Shown here: one piece after another, positions 51,976-63,031 of the stretch
Numbering within the stretch: the stretch's first letter is position 1
Layout: each line of letters begins with the position of its first letter
Source of the DNA: DASWOJ01 sp964250755
Lineage (GTDB): Bacteria > Pseudomonadota > Alphaproteobacteria > Acetobacterales > Acetobacteraceae
Reading direction: 5' to 3'
Assembly: GCA_964250755.1 (NCBI GenBank)
Contig: CAXUHB010000006.1
Span: 1 to 64,000, forward strand
Length of the DNA: 64,000 nucleotides
Position numbers and translations under genes: made by a program
Notes under the pieces: model-generated
What the model was told of the DNA's origin: nothing
Seen by the model: the letters and a program-made list of their open reading frames with translations, nothing else
Database searches by the model: none

Positions 51976-53204
51976 TGACCCCCTTGGATTACGACGCATC
52001 CGGCGGGTCGGAAGCCGGGGCGGCGCGGCCCAACCGCGTCCCGGTCATGGCCTTCGTCACCGACGCGGAGACGGAGTTCGCGCTGCGCGAGGGACTGGAG
52101 GACGTGGTCCCCGAGAAGTTCGAGTTCCGCCGCGTCGGCATACGGGGCGCGACCGTGCTGCTCGCCTCAATGCCGACGCCGCTGACCCTGATCGTGGACC
52201 TGGGCGGGGAGGAGAACCCCTTGGCGGCGCTCGCCGACCTGTCGCAGGTGGTGGAACCCGACGTGCGCGTCCTGGTGGTGGGCGACCAGGATGACGTGAA
52301 CTTCTACCGCCAGGTCACGCGCGGCCTGGGCGCCCTGGAGTACCTCAGCAAGCCCCTAACCCGCGACCTGGTGGCGCGCCAGTTCGGCCCGCTGCTGAAC
52401 CGCAACGCCGCGCCGCAGGACTCGGTCCTGGGCGGCCGGCTCATTACCGTCACCGGCGTGCGCGGCGGCGTCGGCGCCAGCACGGTGGCTGCGAACCTCA
52501 GCTGGTACCTGGGCGCCGAGGCCCGGCGCCACACGCTCCTGCTCGATGCCGACCTGCACCGCGGCGTCTGCGCCATGCTGCTGGCGGCCAAGTCCGGTTC
52601 CGGCCTCCGTACCGCGCTGGAGGCCCCGGGCCGCATTGACGAATTGTTCGTTGAGCGCGTGGCCCAGCCCGTCGCCGACCGCCTGCATGTCCTGGCAGGG
52701 GAGGAGCGGCTGACCGACCAGCCCTCCTACGCCACGGGCGCGGCGTCCCGCCTGTCGGACGCGCTGCGGCGGCGCTACAACTTCGTCGTGGCCGACCTGC
52801 CCTTCACCGGGCAGCCGATGCACCGCGACCTGCTGCACCTGGCGCATCAGCGCGTGCTGGTGATGTCGCCGACCCTGGCCAGCATACGCGACACGCTGCG
52901 CCTGCTGGCCATTCCCAACGGCCCGTCGCAGCCGCGCCGCGCGGTGGTGGTGCTGAACCGCTCCAACATGCAGGGCGGGCTGGATCCCCGTCGCGTTGCG
53001 GACGCGATGAAGATGCAGCCCGACATCTCCATCCCGGAAATCCGCCGCTCGGTCGAGCGTGCGGCCAGCCTGGGCGTGCCCGTCGCCAAGGAGCGCGGAC
53101 CCGTGCGCACCGCGATGGTGGCCCTGGCGCGCGAGGTCGGGTTCATGGCCCGCGAGCATGAAACGAAGCGCCGCCGCGGCTTCTCGTTGTTCCGGAGGAA
53201 GTAG
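51975..53204 (+). CDS. cpaE: Tad pilus assembly ATPase-like protein CpaE (TadZ)
   Basis: A 409-residue protein with an N-terminal receiver-like domain (about 20-140, without a typical phosphoacceptor pocket) and a MinD/ParA-like domain with RGGVGASTVAANLSWYLG near residue 160. The usual P-loop Lys positions are partly replaced, as in other TadZ proteins. It localises the pilus machinery in the cell. The start is GTG, overlapping the previous TAG by one base. Confidence 0.92.
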   Translation: MTPLDYDASGGSEAGAARPNRVPVMAFVTDAETEFALREGLEDVVPEKFEFRRVGIRGATVLLASMPTPLTLIVDLGGEENPLAALADLSQVVEPDVRVLVVGDQDDVNFYRQVTRGLGALEYLSKPLTRDLVARQFGPLLNRNAAPQDSVLGGRLITVTGVRGGVGASTVAANLSWYLGAEARRHTLLLDADLHRGVCAMLLAAKSGSGLRTALEAPGRIDELFVERVAQPVADRLHVLAGEERLTDQPSYATGAASRLSDALRRRYNFVVADLPFTGQPMHRDLLHLAHQRVLVMSPTLASIRDTLRLLAIPNGPSQPRRAVVVLNRSNMQGGLDPRRVADAMKMQPDISIPEIRRSVERAASLGVPVAKERGPVRTAMVALAREVGFMAREHETKRRRGFSLFRRK

Positions 53205-53213
53205 GGACCCGCC

Positions 53214-54607
<1,394 letters not shown>

Positions 54608-54608
<1 letters not shown>

Positions 54609-55579
54609 TGGGCGCGCACGGCCTGCTCAGCCTGGGGCAGCTGCTGGCGCTGGGCGGCGTGCTGCTGCTGGTGCTGGGCGCCTCGTCCTTGGCGCTGCTG
54701 CGCCAGGACAAGGTGGAGCGCAGCCTGAGCAGCCGCATAGATGTGATCGCGACGCCCTATGCCCGCGTCAACGCGCTGGTGGAGGCCCGGCGGGAGCGGG
54801 GCGTCTCCGCCGGCAGCCGCGCCCTCATGTCGGTCGCCGGGCTGTTCGGCTACCACGCGAACCGCAGCGACCAGTATCCGCTCAAGGCGCCGCTGGTGCT
54901 GATCTTCACCTTCGTGGCCGCGGCGCTGCTGGCCGAGTTGGCGTCGTACATGCTGGGCTCAACCGCGCGGCTCCTGATCCCGCTGCTCTGGTTGGTCCTG
55001 ACCCGCAAGGCGTTCGGCTGGTTCGAGAAGCGTCATGCCTCGGTCCTGTACAGCCAGTTCCCGGACGCGCTGGGGTCCATCGTGCGCGCGGTCCGCGTCG
55101 GCATCCCCGTGACCGAGGCCGTGCGCGGCGTCGCGCGCGAAGCGATGGAGCCGACCGCGTCCGAGTTCATGATGCTGGCCGACCAGCTCTCCATCGGAGT
55201 CCCGCTGGACGAGGCGCTGAAGGAGACCGCGGCCCGCAACGGGCTGCAGGAGTACCGCTTCTTTGCGACGGCGCTGTCGCTGCAGGCGCAGACCGGCGGC
55301 GGGCTGTCGGAGACCCTGGAAAACCTGGCTGACGTGATCCGCAAGCGCGTCGGCGCCCGCAAGCGCGCCTACGCGCTGGCGAGCGAGGCGCGGACGAGCA
55401 CCTACGTGCTCGCAGGGCTGCCGCTTGTCACAAGCGGGATCATCGCGCTGGTCAGCCCGGGCTACCTGGACATCCTGTTCGTGACCTCCTCGGGCAACGT
55501 CGTGCTGGCCGCGGCGGTCGGGCTGCTGGGCACCGGCATGTTCGCGATGCGCACCATCATTTCGAAGACCCTCCAATGA
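54608..55579 (+). CDS. tadB: Tad pilus inner-membrane platform protein TadB
   Basis: A 323-residue membrane protein of the T2SSF family. An N-terminal helix, a pair of central helices (about residues 95-135) and C-terminal helices (about 255-320) flank a cytoplasmic T2SSF domain (SIVRAVRVGIPVTEAVRGVA, TGGGLSETLENLADVIRKR). With TadC it forms the platform driven by CpaF. Its TGA is within the first unit of a 15-bp repeat that links it to tadC. Confidence 0.93.
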
Positions 55580-55635
55580 GGAGCGGGCCGATGAGGAGCG
55601 GGCCGATGAGGAGCGGGCCGATGAGGAGCGGGACA
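55576..55635 (+). repeat. 15-bp tandem repeat x4 between tadB and tadC
   Basis: Three exact copies of ATGAGGAGCGGGCCG and a fourth ending ACA. Each copy holds an ATG and a GAGGAG ribosome-binding-like sequence. Confidence 0.97.
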
Positions 55636-55653
55636 GTGGGGGCCGTACGGTGA
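55576..55653 (+). CDS. 25-codon repeat ORF bridging tadB and tadC
   Basis: Starting at the ATG that overlaps the tadB stop (ATGA), a 25-codon frame reads MRSGP three times, then MRSGT and VGAVR, and ends at a TGA that overlaps the tadC GTG start (GTGA). Each repeat unit also supplies a GAGGAG sequence. It could act as a coupling leader that passes ribosomes from tadB to tadC; whether the peptide is made is unknown. Confidence 0.45.
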   Translation: MRSGPMRSGPMRSGPMRSGTVGAVR

Positions 55654-56579
55654 GCCTCGCCCTCGTCATCATGATGGCGGCCTTCGTGGTGCTGGTGCCC
55701 ACGAGCCTTGTGCTGCTGTCCTTCCTGCGGGAGGAGGACCGGCTGACCATGCGGCTGCAGGCCGCGGCGCGCGTCCAGGACCCGCAGCAGGACGTGCTGA
55801 CGGAGACCCGGTCCGGCATCGGCCTGCTGCGCCCGGTCGCCGTCATCGGCGGCGTGCTGGCGCGGAGCGGGCTGCTGTCCACCAAGACGCTGGCGGACCT
55901 GCAGCAGACGCTGAACTCGGCCGGGCTGCGCGGGCAGGCGGGCCTCAGCGTGTTCGTGGGCGCCAAGCTGCTGCTGCTGCTGGGGCTGCCGACGCTGACG
56001 CTGTTCCTGATGACGCAGCTGGACTGGTGGCCGAGCTACTGGAACGCGGTGCTGGCGGGGTCGGCCATCCTGGGGCTGCTGCTGCCGGACATCATCATCA
56101 AGCAGAACCGCAAGACCTACATCAAGAACCTCGACAAGGGCATGGCCGATGCGCTGGACATGCTGGTGATCTGCACGGAGGCCGGGCTGGGGCTGGAGTC
56201 GTCGTTCGAGCGGGTCAGCATGGAGATCGCGCTGGGCCATCCCGTCGTCGCCAAGGAGATGACGCTGACGGTGCAGGAGATGCAGATCAACTCCGACCGC
56301 CGGGCCGCGCTGCTGAGCATGGGGGAGCGGACGGGCCTGGTGACGCTGAAGCGGCTGGGCGGCACGCTGGTGCAGACGATGCAGTACGGCACGCCGCTGA
56401 GCAACGCGCTGCGGACCCTGTCGGTCGAGATGCGCGCGGAGACGCTGATGCGCTTCGAGGAGAAGGCGGCTCGCCTGCCGGTGCTGCTGACGCTGCCGAT
56501 GGTGCTGTTCATCCTGCCTTGCATCTTCCTGGTCGTGGGCGCGCCCGCGATCATCCAGGTCATAGCCGCATTCACATAA
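55650..56579 (+). CDS. tadC: Tad pilus inner-membrane platform protein TadC
   Basis: A 309-residue T2SSF-family membrane protein, paralogous to TadB. It has an N-terminal helix, central helices near residues 105-150, a cytoplasmic domain (ALDMLVICTEAGLGLESSFERV, GTLVQTMQYGTPLSNALRTL, given here in parts of the conserved block) and a C-terminal helix pair. The start is GTG at 55650, overlapping the stop of the bridging repeat ORF. Confidence 0.92.
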   Translation: MSLALVIMMAAFVVLVPTSLVLLSFLREEDRLTMRLQAAARVQDPQQDVLTETRSGIGLLRPVAVIGGVLARSGLLSTKTLADLQQTLNSAGLRGQAGLSVFVGAKLLLLLGLPTLTLFLMTQLDWWPSYWNAVLAGSAILGLLLPDIIIKQNRKTYIKNLDKGMADALDMLVICTEAGLGLESSFERVSMEIALGHPVVAKEMTLTVQEMQINSDRRAALLSMGERTGLVTLKRLGGTLVQTMQYGTPLSNALRTLSVEMRAETLMRFEEKAARLPVLLTLPMVLFILPCIFLVVGAPAIIQVIAAFT

Positions 56580-56593
56580 GGGGAGCCTCGAAG

Positions 56594-57700
56594 ATGACGC
56601 ACAAGCTGTTGACGATCGGGGCGGTCCTGCTGCTGGCGGGCTGCGGCGCGCCCAAGGACAGGCTGACCCAGGACGAGGGCACGCCGGCGCGCAGCTTCCG
56701 CATCGCCAACGCGGCGATGGCGGGCGGCCTGCCCGAGGGTGCGCTGAACGCGACCCAGGCCATCCTGTCCAAGGACCCGACCAACGTCGAAGCCTTGCTG
56801 AAGCAGGCCGAGGCGCTGACGGCGATGGGGCGGGACGACGCGGCAGCAGAAGCCTACCGCCGGGTGCTGTCCGCCGACGCCTCTCCCACCCGGGCGCAGG
56901 CGCGCGCCGCCCGGCTCGGCGCCGGGCGGGCCGACCTGGCCGCCGGGCGCGGGACGCAGGCGGAGGCGGTGTATGCGGGAATGGTGGCGGACACGCCGGG
57001 CAACGCCGCCGCGCATGACGGCCTGGCCATCGCGCTGGATCTGCAAGGCAAGCACGCGCAGGCGCAGGCGGAATACCGCAAGGCGCTGGCGCTGTCCGAC
57101 AGCGCGGCCACGCGCTCCAACCTCGGGCTGTCCCTGGCCATGGGCGGGGACGGGGTGGGGGCGCTCGGCATCCTGCGTCCCCTGGCCGCCGACCCCGCCG
57201 CCACCGCCAAGACCCGGCACAACCTGGCCTTTGCGCTGGAGTTGACCGGGGACCGGGACGGCGCGAAGCGGGCGCTGTCGGCGGACATGCCGCAGACGGA
57301 TGTGGCGCAGGCGCTGGCCGGGTTCGACGCGTTCCGCGTGGCGTCGGTGGCACCGGCCGTCGCCGTTCCGGCTGCCGCTGCAGCCGCGGCACCGGATCCA
57401 GCATTGGCGTCCGCGCCAGCCATCGTGCTGTCGCCGCCCGTGCCCGAGGCGGACAGGTCCGCCGAGGCTGCGGCCGTGGCGCCGGCGCGTGTGGCGGCGC
57501 GCCCGGCCCGAAGCCGGCCTGCGACGCCTGCGGCAACAAGCTTCCCGATCACCGCCGCTGTCCCGGACGCGGCACGCGAGGCGTCGGCCGCGGCGGCGCC
57601 GGCTGCTCCCATCATCCTGAACGCCGCCGCCGCGACCGTCATCCCCGCACCCGCCGCAACGCCAACCCCTGCTGCGCCCGGCCCGGCCGACGCGCAATGA
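56594..57700 (+). CDS. tadD: TadD-like TPR lipoprotein
   Basis: A 368-residue lipoprotein with lipobox LLLAGC (Cys17). Residues about 35-235 contain several TPR repeats (for example NVEALLKQAEALTAMGRDDA and AAHDGLAIALDLQGKHAQAQ), the hallmark of TadD, a pilotin-like factor for the secretin. After about residue 245 comes a 120-residue Ala/Pro/Val-rich tail of low complexity. The start at 56594 lies 14 bases after tadC. Confidence 0.9.
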   Translation: MTHKLLTIGAVLLLAGCGAPKDRLTQDEGTPARSFRIANAAMAGGLPEGALNATQAILSKDPTNVEALLKQAEALTAMGRDDAAAEAYRRVLSADASPTRAQARAARLGAGRADLAAGRGTQAEAVYAGMVADTPGNAAAHDGLAIALDLQGKHAQAQAEYRKALALSDSAATRSNLGLSLAMGGDGVGALGILRPLAADPAATAKTRHNLAFALELTGDRDGAKRALSADMPQTDVAQALAGFDAFRVASVAPAVAVPAAAAAAAPDPALASAPAIVLSPPVPEADRSAEAAAVAPARVAARPARSRPATPAATSFPITAAVPDAAREASAAAAPAAPIILNAAAATVIPAPAATPTPAAPGPADAQ

Positions 57701-57744
57701 CCCGTAAGCCTCAACCCCTCACCAACCCTGGAGGACCTTGAACC

Positions 57745-59151
57745 ATGTCCGGCTTACCCAAGGCAGAGCGCCCAGATGAGCGGCGCACCGCAGGCGGCCC
57801 CGCCGCGCTCTGGCACCGGCTCCGGCGGGACAAGCGCGGCAACGTGGGCATCATCGTCGCCTTCAGCATCATCCCTATTCTGGCCACGGTCGGGGTCGGG
57901 ATTGACATCAACCGCATGGTCCAGGCCCGGCAGACGCTGCGCAGCGCGACCACCGCGGCTGCCCTGGCCGGGGCGACGCTGTTCAGCGATCCCATGAACG
58001 GCTCTGCGGCCCAGGCTACGGCGACAGACTACTTCAACCAGTATAAGGTCAGCAGCGACCTGACAGTGACAGCCCCGCCGACCGTCGTCGCTACGCCGTC
58101 CGGCAACAACACGACACCCAACCAAGTCTCGGTAACAGCTACGGCCACCATACCAGCGACCATGATGAAGCTGGTCGGCTACTCCACGATGTCACTGACT
58201 TCCACCGCGGTGGCGGGCATCAACACGTTCACCCCACCAATCCCGCACCCGGTTATCACGGCAGCGCCTGGCACCGGATCGGCTTCACAATTGCTGAACA
58301 GCGCGCCAGCGACGATTTCTGCCGGCGACTGGAACACGGCCTTCATGTATCCCGTCCCGCTTGTTTCAGGTAAGGCCGACTATAGCGCCGCCGCGATGCC
58401 GCTGATTTCGACGATGTATGAAATTGGCAGCACATGCGGCTCGATCAACGGAAGCTGGAGTTCAAGCGCACGCTGCAACGGCCTACCCCGCTCCATTCCG
58501 CCGCAGAACGTCAACTTCCCATATTATAACCCGGACCAACCCCTTGCCTTCCTGTTCCTGGACATGAACAACGGCTCGGACTCCGCACCTGGCGGGTGGG
58601 GCTATGGGCCGAACATGTACGGTACCCAGCCCGGTGCCTACCACATCATGTCAACGGCACCCCTGTCGCAGGCGCAGCCCGATGGGCCGTCGTCCATCTC
58701 GGACAACACGGTCGCGATCCTCAAAGTGCTAGACCCAGCCACGTTCGGAAACCTGAGCCAGCCCGCAACCACCTACACTAAGCAGAAGAAGGGCCTGAAC
58801 TGCGCCGTCCAGATCGAGGACGTGACGGGCGTTGCCCAATTGCCGACCTCTCCGCCGTCACGCCGGATCGAGGGAGATGCGAAGGGCATGAGGTGTTTCA
58901 CCATCGGCAACACCTACGACGACCAGCTTTCAGGCCGCGCGCTTGCCAATCTGAGCTGCAATCAGATTGGGGGCAGGACTTTGATGTACTGGTGGAACGA
59001 CCTGGGCGCCAACCCGGACGACTATGATTACCGGAATCTGATCTACCTGCTGTCCTGCCGCGCTGGCGTGACCAATCCGGACAACGGCACATTCGGCAAC
59101 ACCCCGCCTGCGCCGCCGCAGACGCTGCCAACTGCTAAGCTCCTTCAATAG
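57745..59151 (+). CDS. tadG: TadG-like pilus assembly protein
   Basis: A 468-residue protein. Residues about 30-65 contain the TadE/G-type pseudopilin segment, RDKRGNVGIIVAFSIIPIL and GIDINRMVQARQ, matching the TadG N-terminal domain (PF13400). The large remainder is periplasmic, rich in Asn, Ser and Pro, with several Cys residues; I see no metal-ion-dependent adhesion (DxSxS) motif, so the usual von Willebrand-type domain is not evident. It probably caps or anchors the pilus. The lower GC of its 3' half differs from the cpa genes. Confidence 0.82.
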   Translation: MSGLPKAERPDERRTAGGPAALWHRLRRDKRGNVGIIVAFSIIPILATVGVGIDINRMVQARQTLRSATTAAALAGATLFSDPMNGSAAQATATDYFNQYKVSSDLTVTAPPTVVATPSGNNTTPNQVSVTATATIPATMMKLVGYSTMSLTSTAVAGINTFTPPIPHPVITAAPGTGSASQLLNSAPATISAGDWNTAFMYPVPLVSGKADYSAAAMPLISTMYEIGSTCGSINGSWSSSARCNGLPRSIPPQNVNFPYYNPDQPLAFLFLDMNNGSDSAPGGWGYGPNMYGTQPGAYHIMSTAPLSQAQPDGPSSISDNTVAILKVLDPATFGNLSQPATTYTKQKKGLNCAVQIEDVTGVAQLPTSPPSRRIEGDAKGMRCFTIGNTYDDQLSGRALANLSCNQIGGRTLMYWWNDLGANPDDYDYRNLIYLLSCRAGVTNPDNGTFGNTPPAPPQTLPTAKLLQ

Positions 59152-59176
59152 CACCTGCGTCGGAGGAGGAGGAGCA

Positions 59177-59671
59177 GTGAGCCGCAGACACGGGAGCGCT
59201 GATGCCGGGTCTCGCCTGCGCGGGCTTCAGCAGGACGACCGGGGAGTTGTTGCGCTTGAGTTCGGGCTGGTCGCAATCCCCATGGTCGCGCTCATCGCAG
59301 GGGCGTTGTATGGTGGCCTGAACTTGACCGCCATGTCCGGGCTTGACGCTGGTGTGCAGGCTGCGGCTCGGCACCTTCGGGTAGCCCCGACTCCTGAGCC
59401 TGACGACAGCACCGTCCGCCAGATCATCTGCAGCAGCGTCAGCAACTTCACGAAGTGCGCGGATATTTTGATTTACGTTCAGAATGGCGCATCCTTCGCG
59501 GCGCTGCCGCCGCCTCCGATCGTGAACAATGGCATGTTGACTGTCTTCAATCCCGGTGGAAGCGGCAGCTATGTCATGATGCGGGTCGCGTTCAGAAGCA
59601 CCCTGGCACTCACCATAGCCGGGCTAGATGGCCCGGTGCTGTCCTCAACTCTCGCATTCAGAAACGAGTGA
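59177..59671 (+). CDS. tadE: TadE-like pseudopilin
   Basis: A 164-residue protein starting at GTG with a strong GGAGGAGGAGG ribosome site. Residues about 20-50 hold the pseudopilin motif DDRGVVALEFGLVAIPMVAL, with the Glu at the expected +5-type position. The rest is periplasmic (CSSVSNFTKCADILIYVQNG). It would be processed by CpaA. It overlaps the next gene by one base (TGATG). Confidence 0.88.
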   Translation: MSRRHGSADAGSRLRGLQQDDRGVVALEFGLVAIPMVALIAGALYGGLNLTAMSGLDAGVQAAARHLRVAPTPEPDDSTVRQIICSSVSNFTKCADILIYVQNGASFAALPPPPIVNNGMLTVFNPGGSGSYVMMRVAFRSTLALTIAGLDGPVLSSTLAFRNE

Positions 59672-60339
59672 TGGCCAAATCGTTGGACAATCCCGCACTC
59701 AATGTACACACGGCCGGTCCAGTGCGCCATTGCAAGCGGAGTACAGCGGGCCTGCTGCGGGACAGCCGAGGCATTGCCGCATTGGAACTCGCCATCGTCG
59801 CGCCATTCCTGCTTGTCGCCGCAGCGGGCACGTACATGGCGGTGCAGGCGTTCCGGGTCCAGTCGCTGCTCAACACGGCCGCAATCAGCATGGTAGACTT
59901 GGTGGCCGCGCAGGTCACGGTCACGGCTGGATCAGCTGGCACCCTTACTGATCTTTGCAGCAGTGGCACCAGCAAGTCTCTGCTTCCGTATAACACCAAA
60001 CTGGTGGGCATGACCATTGCACGCATCAGCAGGCAACCGGCAGACCCTGCTGGCGCTGCAGATTGGCAGCGCGACGATGCTTGTCCAGTAAAAGGAGCTG
60101 TCGCGATAAATGCCGCAGAGCTTGCAAGGGCGAACGCAGCTCTCAACGCTGATGCGGACAAGTATCCGGTCGTCATCGTCGTGAAGGGAACCTACGATTT
60201 CCATCCTAGCATTGCTTTCACCCTTCGAGGCTATAGTCTTGCTATGCCCAGCTTTTACATGACGTCCACAGCCATAAGAAAAACACTGAATCCAGGATCA
60301 AAGCTGATCCCTGGGAATGCCGCCTGCACCAACTGCTGA
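59671..60339 (+). CDS. TadE/TadF-like pseudopilin
   Basis: A 222-residue protein with the pseudopilin segment DSRGIAALELAIVAPFLLVA at about residues 32-51, then a periplasmic domain with four Cys residues ending NAACTNC. It is coupled to the preceding TadE-like gene by a TGATG overlap and closes the Tad operon. TadF is the likeliest equivalent. Confidence 0.85.
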   Translation: MAKSLDNPALNVHTAGPVRHCKRSTAGLLRDSRGIAALELAIVAPFLLVAAAGTYMAVQAFRVQSLLNTAAISMVDLVAAQVTVTAGSAGTLTDLCSSGTSKSLLPYNTKLVGMTIARISRQPADPAGAADWQRDDACPVKGAVAINAAELARANAALNADADKYPVVIVVKGTYDFHPSIAFTLRGYSLAMPSFYMTSTAIRKTLNPGSKLIPGNAACTNC

Positions 60340-60421
60340 CCGCCCCGTCCCGCCATCCCCAGCCCTTGTCCCGCCGCCGCCGCACCGCACCTAGCAGTGC
60401 GACGGACGGAGGCCCCGCACC

Positions 60422-60733
60422 ATGCCAGACAACGACACCATCACCACGCCACGCATCCAGACCGTGCTCAAGCCCGAGCGCCCGCGGATGCACAAGGTGA
60501 TCCTGCTCAACGACGACTTCACCCCGCGCGAGTTCGTCACCATGGTCCTCAAGGCCGAGTTCCGCCTGACCGAGGAGCAGGCCCGGCGCGTGATGATGAC
60601 CGCCCATCAGCGCGGCGCCTGCGTCGTGTCGGTGTTCACGAAGGACGTGGCCGAGGCAAAGGCCACCAACGCCACCGACGCCGCCCGCAAGAAGGGCTAC
60701 CCCCTCCTGTTCACGACCGAGCCCGAGGAGTAG
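60422..60733 (+). CDS. clpS: ATP-dependent Clp protease adaptor ClpS
   Basis: A 103-residue adaptor that hands N-degron substrates to ClpA. A variable N-terminal tail (about 1-22) is followed by the ClpS domain: MHKVILLNDDFTPREFVTMV, with the N-end pocket residues around NDDFT and the later MMTAHQRGACVVSVFTKDVA. No clpA is visible in the window. It stands alone on the plus strand after the Tad locus. Confidence 0.95.
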   Translation: MPDNDTITTPRIQTVLKPERPRMHKVILLNDDFTPREFVTMVLKAEFRLTEEQARRVMMTAHQRGACVVSVFTKDVAEAKATNATDAARKKGYPLLFTTEPEE

Positions 60734-60848
60734 CGGCGCCAGCTGCCAGGCGTTGGGCGCCAAGCCCCCTCGCGCCCAGGCGGACATCCGTGCCAGGCTC
60801 CGGCCCCAAGCCGCACAGCCCGGCGGCGCCAAGGGAAGCGGACCATCC

Positions 60849-62036
60849 ATGCCCATGCACGCCATGCAAACTCAGGTCGCCATCATCGGGGCGGGCCCGG
60901 CAGGCCTGCTGCTCGCCCACCTGCTGCATCTGGACGGCATCAGCAGCGTCGTCATCGAGGCGCGCAGCCAGCACTATGTCGAGAACCGCATCCGCGCCGG
61001 GGTGCTGGAGCGTCACGTGGTGGACGTGCTGGACCAGACCGGCCTGGGCGCGCGGATGCACCGGGAAGGACTGCGGCACGACGGCACCGGCCTGCTGTTC
61101 GGCGGCGTGCTGCACCGCATAGACTTCCAGGCCCTGACCGGACATTCCGTCATGGTCTATGGCCAGCATGAGGTCGTGCGCGACCTGATTGCCGCCCGGC
61201 ACGCCGCCGGCGAACCCCTGCTGTTCGACTGCGCCGACGTGTCGGTGCATGGGTTTGATTCCGGCTCGCCCGAAGTCCGGTTCACCCGGGACGGGCAGGC
61301 GCACACCCTGCAGTGCGGCATCATCGCCGGCTGCGACGGCTTCCACGGCGTCTGCCGCCCGGCGCTGCCCGCCGGGTCCTGGCGCGGCTTCGACCGAGTG
61401 TATCCCTTCGGCTGGCTGGGCATCCTGGCCGACGCGCCCCCCAGCGCGCACGAGCTGATCTACGCCAACCACGACCACGGCTTCGCCCTCTGCTCCCAGC
61501 GCAGCCCGGCGGTGCAGCGCATGTACCTGCAATGCGCCCCGGACGAGGACGCCTCCAACTGGTCCGACGACCGCATCTGGTCGGAGCTGTCGGTCCGCCT
61601 GGCCTGTGACGGCTTCACGCTGCAAACCGGCGCGATCACCCAGAAGGGCGTCACCCCCATGCGGTCCTACGTGGCGGAGCCGATGCAGCGCGGACGCCTG
61701 TTCCTGGCCGGGGACGCCGCCCACATCGTGCCGCCGACGGGCGCGAAGGGCATGAACTCCGCCATCGGCGACGTGCTGCTGCTGGCCCGCGCCATCGGGC
61801 AGTGGCACGGCAAGGGGGACGACACGGGCCTGCAGGGCTACTCGGCGGCGGCGCTGCGGCGCATCTGGAAGGTGCAGCGGTTCTCCTGGTGGATGACGAC
61901 GCTGTTCCACCGCTTCGACGGGGCGTCGGACTTCGACCGGCGGGTGCAACTGGCCGAGCTGGATTACGTGACCGGCAGCCGGGAAGCATCGGCGGCGCTG
62001 GCGGAGAACTACGTGGGACTGCCGCTGGCGGCTTGA
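60849..62036 (+). CDS. pobA: 4-Hydroxybenzoate 3-monooxygenase
   Basis: A 395-residue flavoprotein hydroxylase converting 4-hydroxybenzoate to protocatechuate with NADPH and oxygen. FAD-binding motifs are GAGPAGLLLAHLL (about 12-25), GCDGFHGVCRP in the middle and GDAAHIVPPTGAKGMN near residue 290. Length matches PobA (about 390). The ATG at 60849 has AAGGGAAG upstream; an ATG 15 bases later is possible. Neither a pobR regulator nor pca genes lie in the window. Confidence 0.93.
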   Translation: MPMHAMQTQVAIIGAGPAGLLLAHLLHLDGISSVVIEARSQHYVENRIRAGVLERHVVDVLDQTGLGARMHREGLRHDGTGLLFGGVLHRIDFQALTGHSVMVYGQHEVVRDLIAARHAAGEPLLFDCADVSVHGFDSGSPEVRFTRDGQAHTLQCGIIAGCDGFHGVCRPALPAGSWRGFDRVYPFGWLGILADAPPSAHELIYANHDHGFALCSQRSPAVQRMYLQCAPDEDASNWSDDRIWSELSVRLACDGFTLQTGAITQKGVTPMRSYVAEPMQRGRLFLAGDAAHIVPPTGAKGMNSAIGDVLLLARAIGQWHGKGDDTGLQGYSAAALRRIWKVQRFSWWMTTLFHRFDGASDFDRRVQLAELDYVTGSREASAALAENYVGLPLAA

Positions 62037-62205
62037 CGGGGGGCCGGCCCCCCGCCCGCCGCCACCGCCGCAAGACCGGCCTGGTGGCCTGCTGCGCTCC
62101 CCTGTCCGGCACATGTCAACCTGAACACACCGAAACGTGTTGTTGCCGATTGGAAATTGTGCGATGGGAGAACGTGCGCCATGTGGCGCCATCGGGAGGG
62201 AAAAG

Positions 62206-62547
62206 ATGACGGTGCGCGGGTCCAAGATCGTGCTTGCAGCAGCAGTGGCGGCGGGGTTGGCGGCCAGCGCCACGGACGCCCTCGCACTCGACCGGCGCAT
62301 CAGGCTCATCAACGAAAGCAGCGAGGCCATCCACGAGTTCCACGCTTCCAACACCGGGCGCAGCCGATGGGAGGAGGACATCCTAGGCCGCCGCATCCTC
62401 CAGCCCGGCGCCAGCGTCATCATCAACCTCGACGACGGCTCCGGCTTCTGCAAGTTCGATTTCAAGACCGTCATGGAGAGCGGGCGGGCGCTGGTGAAGC
62501 GCAACGTCAACATCTGCCAGTTGGAGACCTACCGCATCACCGACTGA
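62206..62547 (+). CDS. Secreted hypothetical protein
   Basis: A 113-residue exported protein. Residues 1-27 form a signal peptide (VLAAAVAAGLAASATDALA). The mature part begins LDRRIRLINESSEAIHEFHA and has a compact beta pattern with two cysteines (GSGFCKFDF and VNICQLE) that could form a disulfide. Similar small proteins occur in alphaproteobacteria without known function. The ATG at 62206 has GGGAGGGAA upstream. Confidence 0.72.
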   Translation: MTVRGSKIVLAAAVAAGLAASATDALALDRRIRLINESSEAIHEFHASNTGRSRWEEDILGRRILQPGASVIINLDDGSGFCKFDFKTVMESGRALVKRNVNICQLETYRITD

Positions 62548-63031
62548 CGCCGGGCCGTCCTCGCCGCCGCGGTGCCGTGCGGGTGTGTGCGCCGCCGCCG
62601 GCCCTTGCGGCCCGGCCGGCCGCCGGCATTCGCCGTGTGGATGCCGGTGCAGGTGCAAGCTGGCATGTCCAAGGACGCTCGTGATCGCGGGCCGCCCTCC
62701 AGCGCGGCATAGGGGCTGCCAGCCCACACGACCGTTATATGTGTGGACCGTTTGGCGGGCAGCCCGTCATCGCGAGGCACCCCAACGCCGCGCCGCTCGC
62801 GACGCCGATGCCATCGCGCAAGGGGCCGAACCGAAGGACGGTTGGCGCCAGTCCTGCAGCCCTGGAGTGCCGCGCCGCCGCGCTCCCCTGCACCGACAGA
62901 CCACAACGGCTGGGCGCTCGCCTTTTCAAGCCGGCCCCCGCGATCACCGGCCCTCCGTTCCGGCAGGGGCTGGTGCCCCGCCCCGCGCCCCGCGCTATGC
63001 TGGCGCGGCAACTCCGCAACGAGGCCGCCTC
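62548..63031. other. Intergenic region with a dispersed repeat copy
   Basis: No gene recognised in about 480 bp. Positions 62762-62841 resemble 43985-44063 (see that entry). Frames are open only because of the GC bias. Confidence 0.5.
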
